Positions 52,201 through 62,265 are shown, counted from the first letter of the stretch. The stretch: DNA of 64,000 nt from Haliotis asinina (GCF_037392515.1 NC_090282.1:34027054-34091053), one strand, 5' to 3'. The notes: generated from the sequence alone by a model not told the origin. Made by a program: numbers and translations.

Positions 52201-54134
52201 TGCATCGTACGTATACTTGAAATACTTATTTAAATATTTCGGCAAATTGTAAATTAAATTAGAATGATGGCTCTTGACTTCATGGTGGTTAGGTCCCCAC
52301 TCAAAGCAAGTGTATGTCAGTTGTAGGACAGAGGCATGTGTCGAATACACGTGTAAGCGAAATATACGACGCAATATGATGGATTTATAGATTTATTTTA
52401 ATGAAATTACACATTTTTCTGCAAGCAAACAATTCAATCTGTTTTGTAACGTTTTTGAGATAACAATGCCATCTGACAACGTGTCTTTTGTCACTGTTTG
52501 TTGAAGAAAATGTCTTCACCAAAATCTCAACGTCCTAAAATTGTAATTCGTGAGGTCTGGGGATTAAAGGGAAAACATGTCAAATATCCTCCATATATTC
52601 GTAATGTAATATATTCGAATTCACAACTGCGAAGATCTTGATTTTCCCACGTGTCCATTTTATAAATACATTTAGTGTTTGATTTACACCACTTTTAGAA
52701 ATATTCCAGCAATACTACGGTGGCAGACATCCATGTGGGTATTCGAACCCCAATCTTCTGCTTAATGAGCGAACGTTTGAACCACTGGTCTACCCCCGCC
52801 TTCACTCGCTCTGTAAAGAGTGTGTTGCCATACATCTTCAGCCTGAAGGTCGATAAAAGGACACACAAGATGTTGTATTTGTAAAATTTAGGTGTTCCTT
52901 TTTTGTTTTATGTCCACCAGGAACCTACACTGCACGTGGCTCATCGACAGTGGCAGCGCGGACAGAATTGTCTCTTTTGAGATCAAGGTAGCAAGCATAT
53001 TCTACTCCGCCGGCTGCGCGGATGACTATCTGGCAGGATATGATGGTGAGTGTCGTTGCAAAATGCCAGATAACTTATACAAATGGGTGATGTAAGCAAC
53101 AAAAACACCAGCAAAAATAATCGAAACGAATGTGGACGGATGTTTTAACATATCGGCAGCCTAACTCCCTTATATACGGATATACATTTCTTCACATATA
53201 CTGGTCAAAATAGGTTAGGTATATTTGTATGTTTATGACTTACATATTATCACTATGTCCAGGAACGAATATATCATTATTCAAATTTTCAAAATTTACA
53301 ATTATCCCTAACTTTTTGTCAGGATATATTATAAGTTAACATCACTTTCTTGTACTGACGCAGCCGTATAAGGCATCACTATGAATATCATTCATGATTT
53401 ACGAGTGCAATATACCATGGCATCTGAGGATGTGAACTTGCATGTCATAAGTGGCTGTTCAGTTTCCTGCTTATTATATTATCTTTGCGCAGGAATATCG
53501 GAGGCAACTGGCGTTGAGTTAGGTAAATGGTGTCGGGGTGTTGGACCAACCGGAAAACAACAGACATCTCAACAATATTTGACCATTGTATTTCACACAA
53601 ACGAAGACGAGTCTGACCGTGGCTTCAGGCTGAGTTACTGGAGTGATGCCAAGCCCATAGCAGAAGGTACTTTGTAACCACGAGTTGAAGTAATATTACA
53701 TGTGCCAAGGTACTATGATGACTCATGTGTCTGTTGCAGAAACTGATGACACGGTTTTGAAAACATAAAAAGTGTTAAATCAATTTTACCATATTTATGA
53801 ACAAGAAGATTTGCCTGATTTGAGAAAGATGGAATATATGGCAACAAGTTGTATTAATATTCATGGGTGTAAGTTCAAGAATGTTTAATATTCCTGATAC
53901 ATATGTTCTTGTTGAACAGACAGTAATTGAAAAATAATTTCCTTATTCCTGAGCAGGAACAAACGTAGAGTAAAACATTTTGTCCTGGGTGAAAATTTGC
54001 GAGGTTTTCGAGGAGTTAAGCTATGTCAATCTCTAGTCAATCCCATTTACGGGTTCACACTGTTGCGGCATAGTGTCACACACACACTCACTCACTCTCT
54101 CTCTCTCTCTCTCTCTCACTCACTCAATCAATCA

Positions 54135-54171
<37 letters not shown>

Positions 54172-54770
54172 AGACACACATACACCTCAATTTGAACTAC
54201 ACCATTTAGCCGGGCTTTGAATTATTATATTTTTAATCTATTTCAGTTGGTGATACTGGAGCTCCAAGTGCCAACATAGGAGCAATTGTTGGTGGAGTCA
54301 TTGGTGGCCTCGTACTGTTGGCTGTAATCGTTGCCGTCGTCGTCGTCATATTTTGTGTGGTCCGGAAACCTCGGTCGAAAAACGGGAATAGGTTTCCCGG
54401 ATCGGATCAAGCCATTCCTCCTGTAGCTTATCAGCCACAGATGCAAAACGTGTACATGTCTCCAGCATCCACCAGCCCTAATGGATATGCTTACGACAAT
54501 AACGCTTACAGTGGACACATGCAACAGCGAGGGTCAAGGTATGAAGTCCCTGCACATGGATATTCCCAACCAGAACATATTCCAGAGAAGAATTATACTC
54601 TCGAAGAGTCCAAACAGGAAAATGTCTATTCTCAGCTAGGGCCTGTAGATGACAATTTTCAGACGGTCCCTGCGGAACAAGCGAAAAATTATTATTCAGA
54701 TATAACACAGAGAAATCCTCCTCGTCACGACTACCAATACCCTGCGAACAATTTCGAGACTAACATTTGA
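25441..54770 (+). CDS. Gene B: eight-CUB single-pass receptor-like protein with tyrosine-rich tail
   Basis: Twenty-six coding exons join in one frame (exons listed under the domain entries); the summed CDS is 3537 bases, 1178 residues plus stop. Order: signal peptide (residues 1-22), eight CUB domains, transmembrane helix (about 1015-1043), basic stop-transfer RKPRSK, and a 135-residue cytoplasmic tail with 13 tyrosines. CUBs bind extracellular ligands. The tail carries YMSP, YEVP, YSQP and YQYP (YxxP, the type bound by Crk/Nck SH2 domains once phosphorylated), YDN (Grb2-type YxN) and YSQL/YSDI. It ends ETNI, which fits a class I PDZ ligand. A signalling or adhesion receptor is inferred; the ligand is unknown. 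The link from exon 1 across a 10.2-kb intron rests on matching phase and the absence of another start, and is the least certain join. Confidence 0.88.
26653..27624 (+). repeat. Left arm of a large inverted repeat
   Basis: 26653-27040 and 27491-27624 are the reverse complement of 28727-29246, interrupted by about 450 bp (27041-27490) not present in the right arm. Matching landmarks: a G14 run beside GT repeats (about 26840) opposite a C run beside CA repeats (about 29040), and ATTGCATGAATACGTGAATG on opposite strands. Confidence 0.88.
27625..27656. repeat. (TA)n microsatellite
   Basis: A pure AT/TA run sits exactly at the inner edge of the left inverted-repeat arm. Confidence 0.9.
27769..28450 (-). 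repeat. Dispersed repeat, copy 1, with degraded coding sequence
   Basis: 28140-28440 matches 62270-62580 (shared ACAGCTTGGAAAGTTTAGCA, TTTTATTTTTTCTCTC and GCGGCAAAGTCA). On the minus strand the left part has two overlapping frames of 133 and 65 codons that look like one frame broken by a shift; no family is recognised. Probably an old mobile element. Confidence 0.6.
28727..29246 (-). repeat. Right arm of the inverted repeat
   Basis: Complement of the left arm, about 520 bp, with a spacer of about 1.1 kb between arms holding a (TA)n run and a dispersed repeat. This arm is the one collinear with duplication copy 2 (34740 onward), so it looks like the original and the left arm like an inverted copy. 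Confidence 0.85.
29985..32750. other. Intron sequence between the two duplication copies
   Basis: No exon is seen. A 100-codon frame at 30349-30651 has no domain, and part of it (GCGCCTGTTCTTGATTGAGA) resembles 43215-43250, so it is probably repeat-derived. A short fragment of the 20-bp satellite lies at 32330-32362. Confidence 0.55.
31201..31292. repeat. (GATGCT)n(GCT)n(GAT)n trinucleotide tract
   Basis: About 13 GCT triplets flanked by GAT-rich triplets. The Leu- or Gln-run frames here are repeat translation. Confidence 0.92.
34141..34300 (+). pseudogene. Dead copy of gene B promoter and exon 1
   Basis: Aligned to 25321-25480, the TATA box has become TACAAATG (34170-34177). The start codon is kept at 34263, but codon 5 is TAA (ATG GAT GTG CTT TAA) because two bases differ or are missing, and no donor site follows in register. 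It cannot supply a signal peptide. Confidence 0.8.
34480..34713 (-). mobile_element. LINE relic, C-terminal end of reverse transcriptase
   Basis: The minus-strand frame reads FDFNIRKILLYDAELWGLEN, matching the 'ILLYGSEIWGL' signature found after the palm of LINE reverse transcriptases. Only about 75 codons are left. A similar signature occurs in the relic at 48610. Confidence 0.5.
35526..35630 (+). mobile_element. 5'-truncated SINE copy
   Basis: Starts at CACTGGATTGTCTGGTCC and runs to GAGTGCGGCGTAAAAC plus CTCACTCACC. Same family as 7050-7313. It lies 80 bp upstream of CUB exon B1a. Confidence 0.8.
35710..37306 (+). other. CUB B1 (exons 35710-35791, 36471-36595, 37157-37306)
   Basis: Exon a AQCYETLNATD and FTSPGYPLKYP; exon b NLQCTWHI and DCDKDTAALFEG; exon c KWCSDL and GFQVRYY. 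Four cysteines are present. First CUB after the signal peptide. Confidence 0.9.
37886..39326 (+). other. CUB B2 (exons 37886-37970, 38146-38273, 39183-39326)
   Basis: Exon a GPCDRDL and ISPGYPIGYF; exon b DLSCTYSI and SCEDDNITIIDP, spliced at CCCA|GTACGT to keep phase 1; exon c GTICGQM and GFMIKFK. Four cysteines are present. A 150-codon frame on the other strand over exon b is antisense shadow. Confidence 0.9.
40057..41341 (+). other. CUB B3 (exons 40057-40138, 40417-40547, 41195-41341)
   Basis: Exon a SDCGNEKL and VSPGYPNYY; exon b NLACSWTI and ICEGDRLEVDYLG; exon c VICGSS and GFYVRYR. Four cysteines are present. It is among the most canonical CUBs of the gene. Confidence 0.92.
41136..41167. 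repeat. (ATT)n tract
   Basis: Short triplet run just upstream of CUB exon B3c. Confidence 0.85.
41847..44102 (+). other. CUB B4 (exons 41847-41940, 43482-43603, 43959-44102)
   Basis: Exon a ASCDQTLVAT and LTSPGYPHIS; exon b QNCTYTI and RCIFDSLTISDG; exon c LWCGER and IGFSLKYS. Four cysteines are present. Intron 1 (1.5 kb) holds an 18-bp tandem repeat. Confidence 0.92.
43281..43348. repeat. 18-bp tandem repeat, about 4 copies
   Basis: The unit GGTGGTTTCAATCTAACG is repeated almost without change in an intron of CUB B4. Confidence 0.9.
44767..45853 (+). other. CUB B5 (exons 44767-44857, 45106-45236, 45671-45853)
   Basis: Exon a has YLTSPGFEKRF but no cysteine; exon b starts ITFTYIF where NLxCxW is expected; later ACIGERVMLYDG keeps cysteine 3; exon c LGWCGFD keeps cysteine 4 and ends GFVLMYE. 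Cysteines 1 and 2, which pair with each other in CUB domains, are both absent. Exon c is the longest of its kind (183 bp) because of a serine-rich insert at its start. Confidence 0.9.
45960..46190. repeat. Degenerate CATCCAT/ATGACATGACAT minisatellite
   Basis: Repeated CATCCATC and ATGACATGACAT phrases at irregular spacing lie in the intron before CUB exon B6a. Confidence 0.8.
47460..49060 (+). mobile_element. LINE reverse-transcriptase relic in intron of CUB B6
   Basis: Plus-strand pieces in order: LKCNKSPDDDGIPVEF (about 47490), FIDFRKA (about 47965, palm motif A), INGLVLTLQNKLDDG (about 48190), YAAEISGFKKRESIETAHRK (about 48605), and SLFSFGFGTAWNSQDVG (about 48825, C-terminal domain). Stops and shifts are frequent. 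A long ACAT array splits it just upstream of motif A. The same orientation as gene B means it could leak into transcripts but adds no coding. Confidence 0.8.
47812..47956. repeat. (ACAT)n microsatellite, about 36 copies
   Basis: Nearly perfect tetranucleotide array. All long frames over it on both strands (YIHT, MYVC repeats) are artefacts. Confidence 0.97.
49081..49119. repeat. (CTT)n tract
   Basis: About ten CTT triplets at the 3' end of the LINE relic, shortly before CUB exon B6c. Confidence 0.9.
50156..51138 (+). other. CUB B7 (exons 50156-50225, 50589-50719, 50992-51138)
   Basis: Exon a is the shortest (70 bp): LPCGGSF is present but the SPGYP turn has gone (SLQIRQTVRP). Exon b NLACKWIF and TCGADRVEIYDG; exon c SLCGYK and GFSIEYR. 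Four cysteines are present. Confidence 0.9.
51672..51740. repeat. 22-bp tandem repeat, 3 copies
   Basis: The unit ATGTGCATGTGTAACCTGCC plus TC is repeated three times in the intron before CUB B8. Confidence 0.9.
52116..53666 (+). other. CUB B8 (exons 52116-52206, 52921-53045, 53493-53666)
   Basis: Exon a ERCTRGNLRA and LQSPSYPDMY; exon b NLHCTWLI and CADDYLAGYDG; exon c KWCRGVG and RGFRLSYW, then a short linker to the membrane. Four cysteines are present. Intron 1 carries a minus-strand SINE. Confidence 0.92.
52680..52806 (-). mobile_element. tRNA-derived SINE, minus strand
   Basis: Complement shows A box TAGACCAGTGGTTCAAACG, B box GGTTCGAATACC and the body phrase GCTGGAATATTTC. It lies in the first intron of CUB B8. 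Confidence 0.75.
54079..54182. repeat. (CA)n/(CT)n compound microsatellite
   Basis: Runs of CACT, CT and CA lie just before the gene B last exon. Confidence 0.92.
54247..54770 (+). other. Gene B last exon: transmembrane helix and cytoplasmic tail
   Basis: Entered in phase 1 after CTATTTCAG. A glycine-rich entry (IGAIVGGVIGG) leads to a valine/leucine helix and then RKPRSK. Tail tyrosines are at residues 1066, 1074, 1085, 1087, 1092, 1103, 1110, 1121, 1132, 1153, 1154, 1167 and 1169. YxxP begins at 1074, 1103, 1110 and 1167; YxN at 1087; YxxL/I at 1132 and 1154. The two YxxL/I motifs are 18 residues apart, wider than a standard ITAM (6-12). No kinase or other folded domain is present. Stop is TGA at 54768-54770. 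Confidence 0.92.
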
Positions 54771-56700
54771 GTCTTGATCAAATTGTGTTTATAAAACAGA
54801 CACACAGCTCTTGTGGTGGGTTTTGATAAAAGAATTATCTAAAGATGACATTTAGCTACATGTACAATGTGAAGTTATTTACCTCCGGTGATGTCATCAT
54901 ATTGTTCTCGAGGGACACTGTTTTCGTAATATTCCTACAATGTGATACAATTTCTGCTTCCTCGGGTGATTATCTAAATAATGTACCTCTGACTCGGGCA
55001 TTATCTTAATAACGTGTCTCAGCTCCGGAACTTTGATTCATTAATTGTTTGAAGACTGATGCCACTTTGTCTTCACTGAATATGATCGTAAAACACGACA
55101 TTATCGACAGTTTTTCAACATGCAGTGCCGATATCTCGTTTCAAACTCATAACCCTTCGCTGTACAAGCTTAGTGGTTTATCCACTAGGCTACGGAGCAT
55201 CACGGTGAAGAATGAGATTGTTTCTCGGTACGAACCTTGTGTTTCTCACAACACAGGTAGTGCAGGAAGCGGACGTGCAGGGCACGGTGAATGCGTGCGT
55301 CGCAATTGCATTGCGCGTGCATGGTGAGACGTCGGCTGAGAGTTTCATCCCATTGATTTGATCATTGATTAGGAAATGTTGAAATTATATCTAAATTATG
55401 TATCTTTGGTCGGTATATAAGCAGGATATAACAATACCCGTGGGCATTAGTGAAACGTAAGCCGCCTTATGGTGGGAAAGGAACGCGGGCGTCCATTCAT
55501 AGCCCACTCATACCAGTAAAAACTTCACAGAAGTCTGAAATAATTCATGTATATATAGAAAACAAGGAGACGCCAGTACTACAATTTGAAGACCAAAGAA
55601 TAACTGATAAATAGCCAAAGTGTTGCATATCTGTCAAATGATATCTGTTATATGTTTATTGTCCTAGTTTAATAATCAGTTCCCTGTGATGAAATTATGT
55701 ATGTGGTATTTTGATGTTTTTTTATGTTGAATTCCATAGCTGACTGAGATATCATTATGCACTTAACCAGCAAGCAACCTATATAGCTCGCCAGAGGCGA
55801 CTGGCGAGATCGTGTCTATATTTTTACGCAGAAAATGCATCACAAAGATAATATTATTATACATATCTGATGGAGCAGCTGTTGTTCACTGAGTGAAACA
55901 TTTACTTGTATTGTTTGTATTGTAACAAAACGAAATGTCAACTATGTTAGTTTTCGTACTAATGTTCTGTGCCAGGCGTAAGAAAGCGATTCTGTGCTTG
56001 GCAACAATATTAGAATCTATGTGGAAACGTTGCCTATGCAGAATAAATAAGTTTTATATCTATGAAACTATTCCTCATCCTTCATGTACTCTCATGTATC
56101 AAACTCTTTTTAAGCGGAGAAACCTCAATCGACAGTAGTTGTTTTATATCCAGTTATATAATTTATATTCATTTCAGCTTTTATTGAAGGAGTGATACAT
56201 CATTAGATATTTAATTCATGTTTATATAGATGTATAAGTTATTCGATGTGATGTTACATGTATTATTTGTATAAACTCTGTTAATAGGACCTTACTCATC
56301 AATCAGGTCATCGATCTCTCTTGTACATACTTGTATCTATTTGTTAACTATTATTTAGTAAAGAAGTGAAGTATAAAATGGCCTTTCCCTATGTGTTCTT
56401 AATACTTACTTCTTTGCAATGATATTAATGGCATCACCGATGAGAAGCTTCAGCCACTTACTCTCTACATGTTACGGCCAGATTGTGATATCAGTGATTT
56501 CGTGAAACGACTAAAACATTCAATTATTTCGTGAAATGATTTAGCGTTTAGGCCATTTTGCGAAATGAATTTAATTCAAACACTGTAATCTGTTTGGGTA
56601 AGGGACTGGCTTTAAATCTTGCTGATTAAATATTCTCAAGTACTCCACTGAAATAACAGCATGTAGTATTTAATTTCAACCGACCACTGCAGCTGTTTTG
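54771..56700. other. Gene B 3' untranslated and flanking sequence
   Basis: AT-rich with no recognisable exon. Around 55150-55200 the minus strand has a weak tRNA-like head (TAGCCTAGTGGATAAACC and a degraded B box), possibly an old SINE. Confidence 0.5.
56042..56047 (+). terminator. Candidate polyadenylation signal for gene B
   Basis: First AATAAA that I see downstream of the stop, 1.27 kb away. It is uncertain because variant signals nearer the stop cannot be excluded. Confidence 0.3.
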
Positions 56701-56713
56701 AAATGCACTCAAT

Positions 56714-57828
56714 ATGGCTGACAACTCAGATGTTGAAACACGATTCAGACAGGAATTGTTTCAGAGATATATGGTGAATGTGTATACTTCCCTTCTTGTT
56801 TCTTCATGTGGCACAGCATTTCTCATTTCTGAAATATTCTTGGTAGCGATACGAAAAGGACGGTATGGTACGTCGGGTAATCCAACATTATGTGTTTCAA
56901 ATGAGATAAATATTTAATTTTGTTGTTTAAGTGGAAGAGTATTCACAAGTTAATATGTAGGCAATGTAGATCATTGCAGTGATGCTACGTCTCACATATT
57001 ACATATGTTTGATAAATAGCTACCGTTTAAAGTAAGTAAAATCTTCCTAAAGTTTGTCATTTGGTATAGTGGTGTGTTAGGTGGAGAAATCGAATCTTTG
57101 GCAGAAAGTAAAAAAATCCTTCGCGATTGTCATAGTCCATACACGTCCGGTTCCCTTGACTGAATAGAAGTCACAATCAGTTCCATATATATGTGGTGTG
57201 GTCTTGTGTTGTGATGCTTAGTGAGGTGTGATTGGGTGGTGTGGTGTATCATTCCAGTTGGGGATATATGAGCGTTAACCCTCTCAGTTGATAATAACGA
57301 TTCTCTGAAGATCAATGAAAATGTATGGTCAAAGAAAATGTAACCATTAAGTATTTCTGTGAAAATAGTTGAATTGTATTTTTACGTATAGTTAATACCT
57401 ACTGGTTATTATAAGTAACGTGTTGTGGTAAATAGAAGGGACAGTGGTTTTTTTCACATTTATAACTACGGTTTATGTAAGTTAATATGTGAAGTGTGAA
57501 ATATCTGTTAAACTAAGTTTGGTCTAACTACTGTCTCAGTAGAAGTGAGATAGGAAATGGAGAATTACTGTGCTGAATTGAGCAATGCGGATTTTTCAAG
57601 GCGGCTTATTTGTAACAAACTAATGCTTTATGCAGTTTAGTCCTATTGTATCACAATTACTTTTTAAATGGCAATTTTAAAATTAGACTCAGCTTCTTTA
57701 TAATAAAACAATAGCTGACGTAAAAGAATAATACATTTAACACTACACTATTAGGGATCCTGCCCAACCGGTGGCACCAGTCATAAACACATGCAAAGGC
57801 TGTTCAAAGATTCGGGAACGTGATAAAG
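56714..57828 (+). CDS. Possible small membrane-protein gene (exons 56714-56862, 57755-57828, perhaps 59728-59783)
   Basis: ATG at 56714 in good context (AATATGG) opens a frame beginning MADNSDVETRFRQELFQR, with a likely membrane segment (VYTSLLVSSCGTAFLISEIF). It can be spliced at GGACG|GTATGG to TATTAG|GGATCC in register, giving DPAQPVAPVINTCKGCSKI and a strong donor AAAG|GTAAGT at 57829. A possible last exon, GAATTGTCATTTCAG|GGAAGC at 59728 ending TGA 59781-59783, would make 92 residues. No family is recognised. Support is splice consensus and frame only; without a homologue or transcript it may be chance. Confidence 0.3.
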
Positions 57829-57879
57829 GTAAGTATAGGGGATCATTGCAATATCCTTCATGTGCCTACATGATTTTTG

Positions 57880-58015
57880 AAAGATTCAATGATGCGTAGA
57901 GTCTTTTTCCTCGATGACCCGGGTTCGATTCCCTACATCAGTACAATGTCTAAAGCCCATTTCTAAAGCCCCAACATTACTAAAAGAGGCGTAAAACCAA
58001 ACTCACTCACTCTTA
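57880..58015 (+). mobile_element. Truncated tRNA-derived SINE
   Basis: B box GGGTTCGATTCCC, body phrase AACATTACTAAAAGAGGCGTAAAAC and tail ACTCACTCACTC. The A-box end is degraded. Confidence 0.75.
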
Positions 58016-58019
58016 GTAT

Positions 58020-59140
58020 CTGCTGTTTTCAATATACGCGTATTAAGTGACAAAAGGTTTAAGAATCCCCTTTGAACCAGCAAAAATGTACAAGACAAGT
58101 CTAGAATAGTCTAGTCTAGTCATGTTCATATCATGAACAAACAATGAGCACACTACGATGATTGACAATACAGTTTTCTAGTACACTGCAGTGAAGTCAC
58201 AAATCTAAAATTACTGGGTTACAAACATAGAATATTAACTCACCAGAGTCTTGACATTTATAGTGAGAACAAACATACTGAATGGAAGTTGTTTACAATG
58301 ACAGCATTTGAATAGTCAGTCTTGAAGCGGTGAGCAGCAGCATACACATATGTATATATCCACTCATGTGATAAGTCGCCTCGTACAAGTCAATAACCTG
58401 ACTTTATATGGTTCTCGAGCACTCTAGCAAGGCTAAGCTCAATCATTATCCTCTCAAAATATTTCGCGATTTTCTGGAAATCAAAACAAATACAAAAGGT
58501 TGCCAAGGACAGGTACTTCCTAAACGTAATTCCGATATATTGTCATATATCATGTGAGATGTCAACCACGACCCACACTCAAACTTTGTTATAATAACTA
58601 TCACCTTGTCAGTGGTGTTACATTCTAGACAAAATACACCTCTCTCATAACATATTAAGTGTATTGACAGATAAAATGAGACATCGTATTTGTCGTTAAA
58701 AGTGATGTTGTTGCCTAGCAATTCTGCTAATCGATGATTATCAAATTGTGAAGTGACATATGAACTATGGTGTGCGTATGTACGTATACGTATAGAACCC
58801 ATACGTATTTATGAAAGTGCAACGTCATAGAAAGGTGGCTTCACATGACGCAGACCTTTTGGTTTCAAACTATGCACATGAGGCAGACTTACTACGTATT
58901 ACCGATCTGGTCTTGATAATGATTAGTGGTTGTTTAGCGTCTTACGTGATTAATGAATTGAGTAAATAATTATCCATCAGGATATATTACATATATCTAT
59001 GTGAGTAGTTATTGCAATCATTCAGAATTACAGGGCAATGTAAGTTGCTCACGGGTCACGATTGGGGTATGGGTTGATGTACCCTCGGTGTTTGCTTATA
59101 AACAAAGTCGTATATTCATCGACTAAATAGATCGGCCACC
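58020..59140. other. No supported gene
   Basis: A 118-codon frame on the minus strand (58446-58802) has several cysteines but no domain or splice context that I can support. The rest is AT-rich. Confidence 0.5.
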
Positions 59141-59147
59141 ATTTTAG

Positions 59148-59204
59148 CCACACACACACACATTAATTCGCGAATATTCCCATACATCCATAGATACATC
59201 CATC

Positions 59205-59249
<45 letters not shown>

Positions 59250-59305
59250 TAATTCGCGAATATTCCCATACATCCATACATACATACATCCATCCATCCA
59301 TCCAT

Positions 59306-59372
<67 letters not shown>
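59148..59372. repeat. Duplicated (CA)n/(CATC)n/(CATA)n block
   Basis: Two direct copies, about 86 bp apart, of ATTAATTCGCGAATATTCCC, each followed by CATA/CATC tetramers and a long CA run. Confidence 0.93.
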
Positions 59373-59375
<3 letters not shown>

Positions 59376-59783
59376 GCATCGCTCGCTCGATATCACATAT
59401 GTATATATGGGAATATTATCGAATTAATGCTTTCATGCAAAATTACATGATTCATGGATAGAATGTTTTAATGGGTTGAAAACTAAGTTATTTGTAATGT
59501 AATACCCTCACATCTAGGTATGAAACATTTTGGAAGACATGTATTTTAAATAACGTCAAGACATGATTTGTAGTTGTGTTAGTGTTGTTCGAGTATGAAA
59601 TGAGCATGATAACTAAAAACATGTATCGAATATGAGAACATTTTTAGATGAGACTGGATATATCACGTAGAGTACTCTGTTTACCCTTTCGCAACATGCC
59701 ATCTCCTTTTCTGAATTGTCATTTCAGGGAAGCGCAATCACCTTTGTTCTCTTAGTATGCTACCCTTGCGCAATACGTCATGA

Positions 59784-62265
59784 CCCAGACATTGACTTAC
59801 AATGGCGGCTTGCACCAAGCAAACAAATGTGGCGGACGCGACATACATTCAATACAGAAAAGCCCAAATTTTGAATGTTCTTTTTCATTTTCATCCGGAA
59901 TTTTTAGGAACTTTGTTGAAACTAAAATGTAAATTTGATACGTATCCTACTTATTAAAGTGACATGAGTGCGATCCATATGTTCCTGTCAACTTTCTTGT
60001 ACCACGACACAGTGGACATAATTCATAAAATGGAACGACATTATTAATTACATATTATTGGTTTTTCTACTGTATTGTTGCACATTTGATGTTACTTATC
60101 CTGATCTGTTATCTCCCAAATAATATAGTTTGAGTTTAAGGGAAATATTGAACGTCCAGTAACTTAATTTGTAACTAAACCAAAAATAAACACTCTTGAT
60201 CCACAACGTAATTGTCTTATTACATGGGTTTGTCACTGGTTCTGACATTTGACCTCTGGTGTTATTCCTGTAATGAACAATTGTATTTCATATTTGCTTA
60301 CGTTTTATATAACACAAACTTCGTTTCGGGCACGTTTCTTTTAAATATGTTTGAAATGCGAAATCATATTAGTAGATTAGAAGTTCTCCAGCACCTGCAC
60401 CAGTTAAATATGTAATATGCAGTAACCTATAATATGCAAATATATCCATGATATCATACTAGCTGAGATTAATAGTAAATACTTGAGTAACCGCAATCAT
60501 ACAATGTAATTAAACACTGTTAATGTTGTCGAACTCATATTATATGAGATACCATGTGTAATAATTATTGTATCTGACAACACACAAGTCTGTCGGTGCG
60601 AATGCTTAGCCTCCTCGTTTTGTGGTCAGCGCGTTTTCCTGTCTTGAGACGTAGCAATGGCAAACAAACGAGAACGTGCTAAGTCACCTCCACGTCTGGC
60701 AAGTGTTCATCTGGCAATTGATGTGCATGAAAGAGCTCACGTGACTGAAGAATAGGGCCGTTGTGTTTAGACATCTGTTGGTAATTAAGCATTTTGTAGG
60801 TATACAAAATCTAATAAGGAATGTGAAGCTTCATCGTCTCTTTTTTGAGCAGCACGCATGCAATTAACCAGCCGACCCTTCGAATTCATTGTGCCACAAC
60901 AAAGCGTATTAATGAATGCCTGTATATGGAAGGCTTACTTAAGACCCTGCCTGACTCATGCGGGAAGGAATGTCAGGGTGTGTGTTGTGACAACTTTGAA
61001 TGGGTCAAGCAGATAGACACCTGACTCAGGTGTCAACACGAGTCGCCTCTTCAGGAAAATGAGCTAGGACAGGTTAGCTTTTTTATATTAAAAAGGTCAA
61101 TAGAAACTAGTGTTGTTTCGGCACAAAGGGTAAACTGGTAGTCACTTGCCAGACAGACAAAATAGTTTATTTTGTGTCAGGTGAGTGTATATTTCATTTA
61201 AGTAGGCAGTGGTGATAAACATCGAATATACAAACAATTGGCCTAACGGTTAATGCTCTTTCCTTCTCTCAATAGACAAAATGTGCATAACATTTATAAA
61301 ATATAAGATCATAACATCAAAAGAATGACTGACTGAATGCCATCTTGCACTAAGACGTCTGCTAAGAATGCGTTTTCTCTTTTTCCTAAATGAGGACGAA
61401 ATACTCTCTGTTACAGAAATGACAACAGATGTGCAATAATCTTGATGATGGATGTTGAATAGTATGGCGCTATTAGTATTGCTACTGGTTACGAATGTGA
61501 AGATTCACGACGACGGTCACTAATAGTCTTGTTCAGACTGGTACAGTCTTTTGACGAGCCCTTTCCTTTGAGATATGGGTTTGAGTCCACAGTTGTTCTG
61601 CCCACAAGCAGTTTTCTGTTTTCTGAGATTGAAGTACCGTTTCTCTTCTCACCTGATAAATTGAGTTGTAAATTGATTTTTCTTCTCAGAAGGCATGGAA
61701 CTTACCTTTTTTAACCATTATGTACCAGTGTCTTACTGAAGCGTTGAAGCGATATGGGTAGGAAAATTTGTATCGTGCGCACGAGATACAAAAATATGCA
61801 CAGAACATAATATAGTGTGTGCACTACGTAACAAAGGTTCATCTATAGTATACCAACAAGATAATGGCTCTGGGAGAGTGAGGTAGAGCCCGGTACTGTA
61901 TCGTTTCATCAGTCATGTAGTGAAGCGTACTCATTCCCCCTCAATCAATCCAAGCATCGCCAAACAAGGATTTTATGTCTGCTTCTTTCAACATAAGGAC
62001 AACTCTCTCTACGATCAATCTGAATGCAAGTTTTAATAGTTTTAATGCCGGTATTTACTTACTGGGAAATTCATACTGTAAATTCATACTGATGAATATG
62101 TGCCGAAAAACGACACACTGTTTCCAGTTAACTTCATAATTATGTTCCTATCATAGCATTTACTGTATTTATTAGTGTTCTCACAAACGGGCACCGAACT
62201 AAAGTACTAATTTAATCACTTACAGCTATAATTTAATTCAAAAAGGCTGCATAAAAACTATATTT
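59784..62265. other. AT-rich intergenic sequence
   Basis: No gene is supported. A short frame at 60656 (MANKRERAKSPPRLASVHLA onward, 32 codons) has no evidence beyond an ATG. Confidence 0.5.

Noticed and set aside
54600-54740. ITAM in the gene B tail
   Set aside because: YSQL and YSDI are separated by 18 residues, beyond the 6-12 of a standard ITAM, and the residue two before each tyrosine does not fit a strict ITIM.
58446-58802. 118-codon minus-strand frame with several cysteines
   Set aside because: No domain recognised, no splice or polyadenylation context, and within the length expected by chance in this window.
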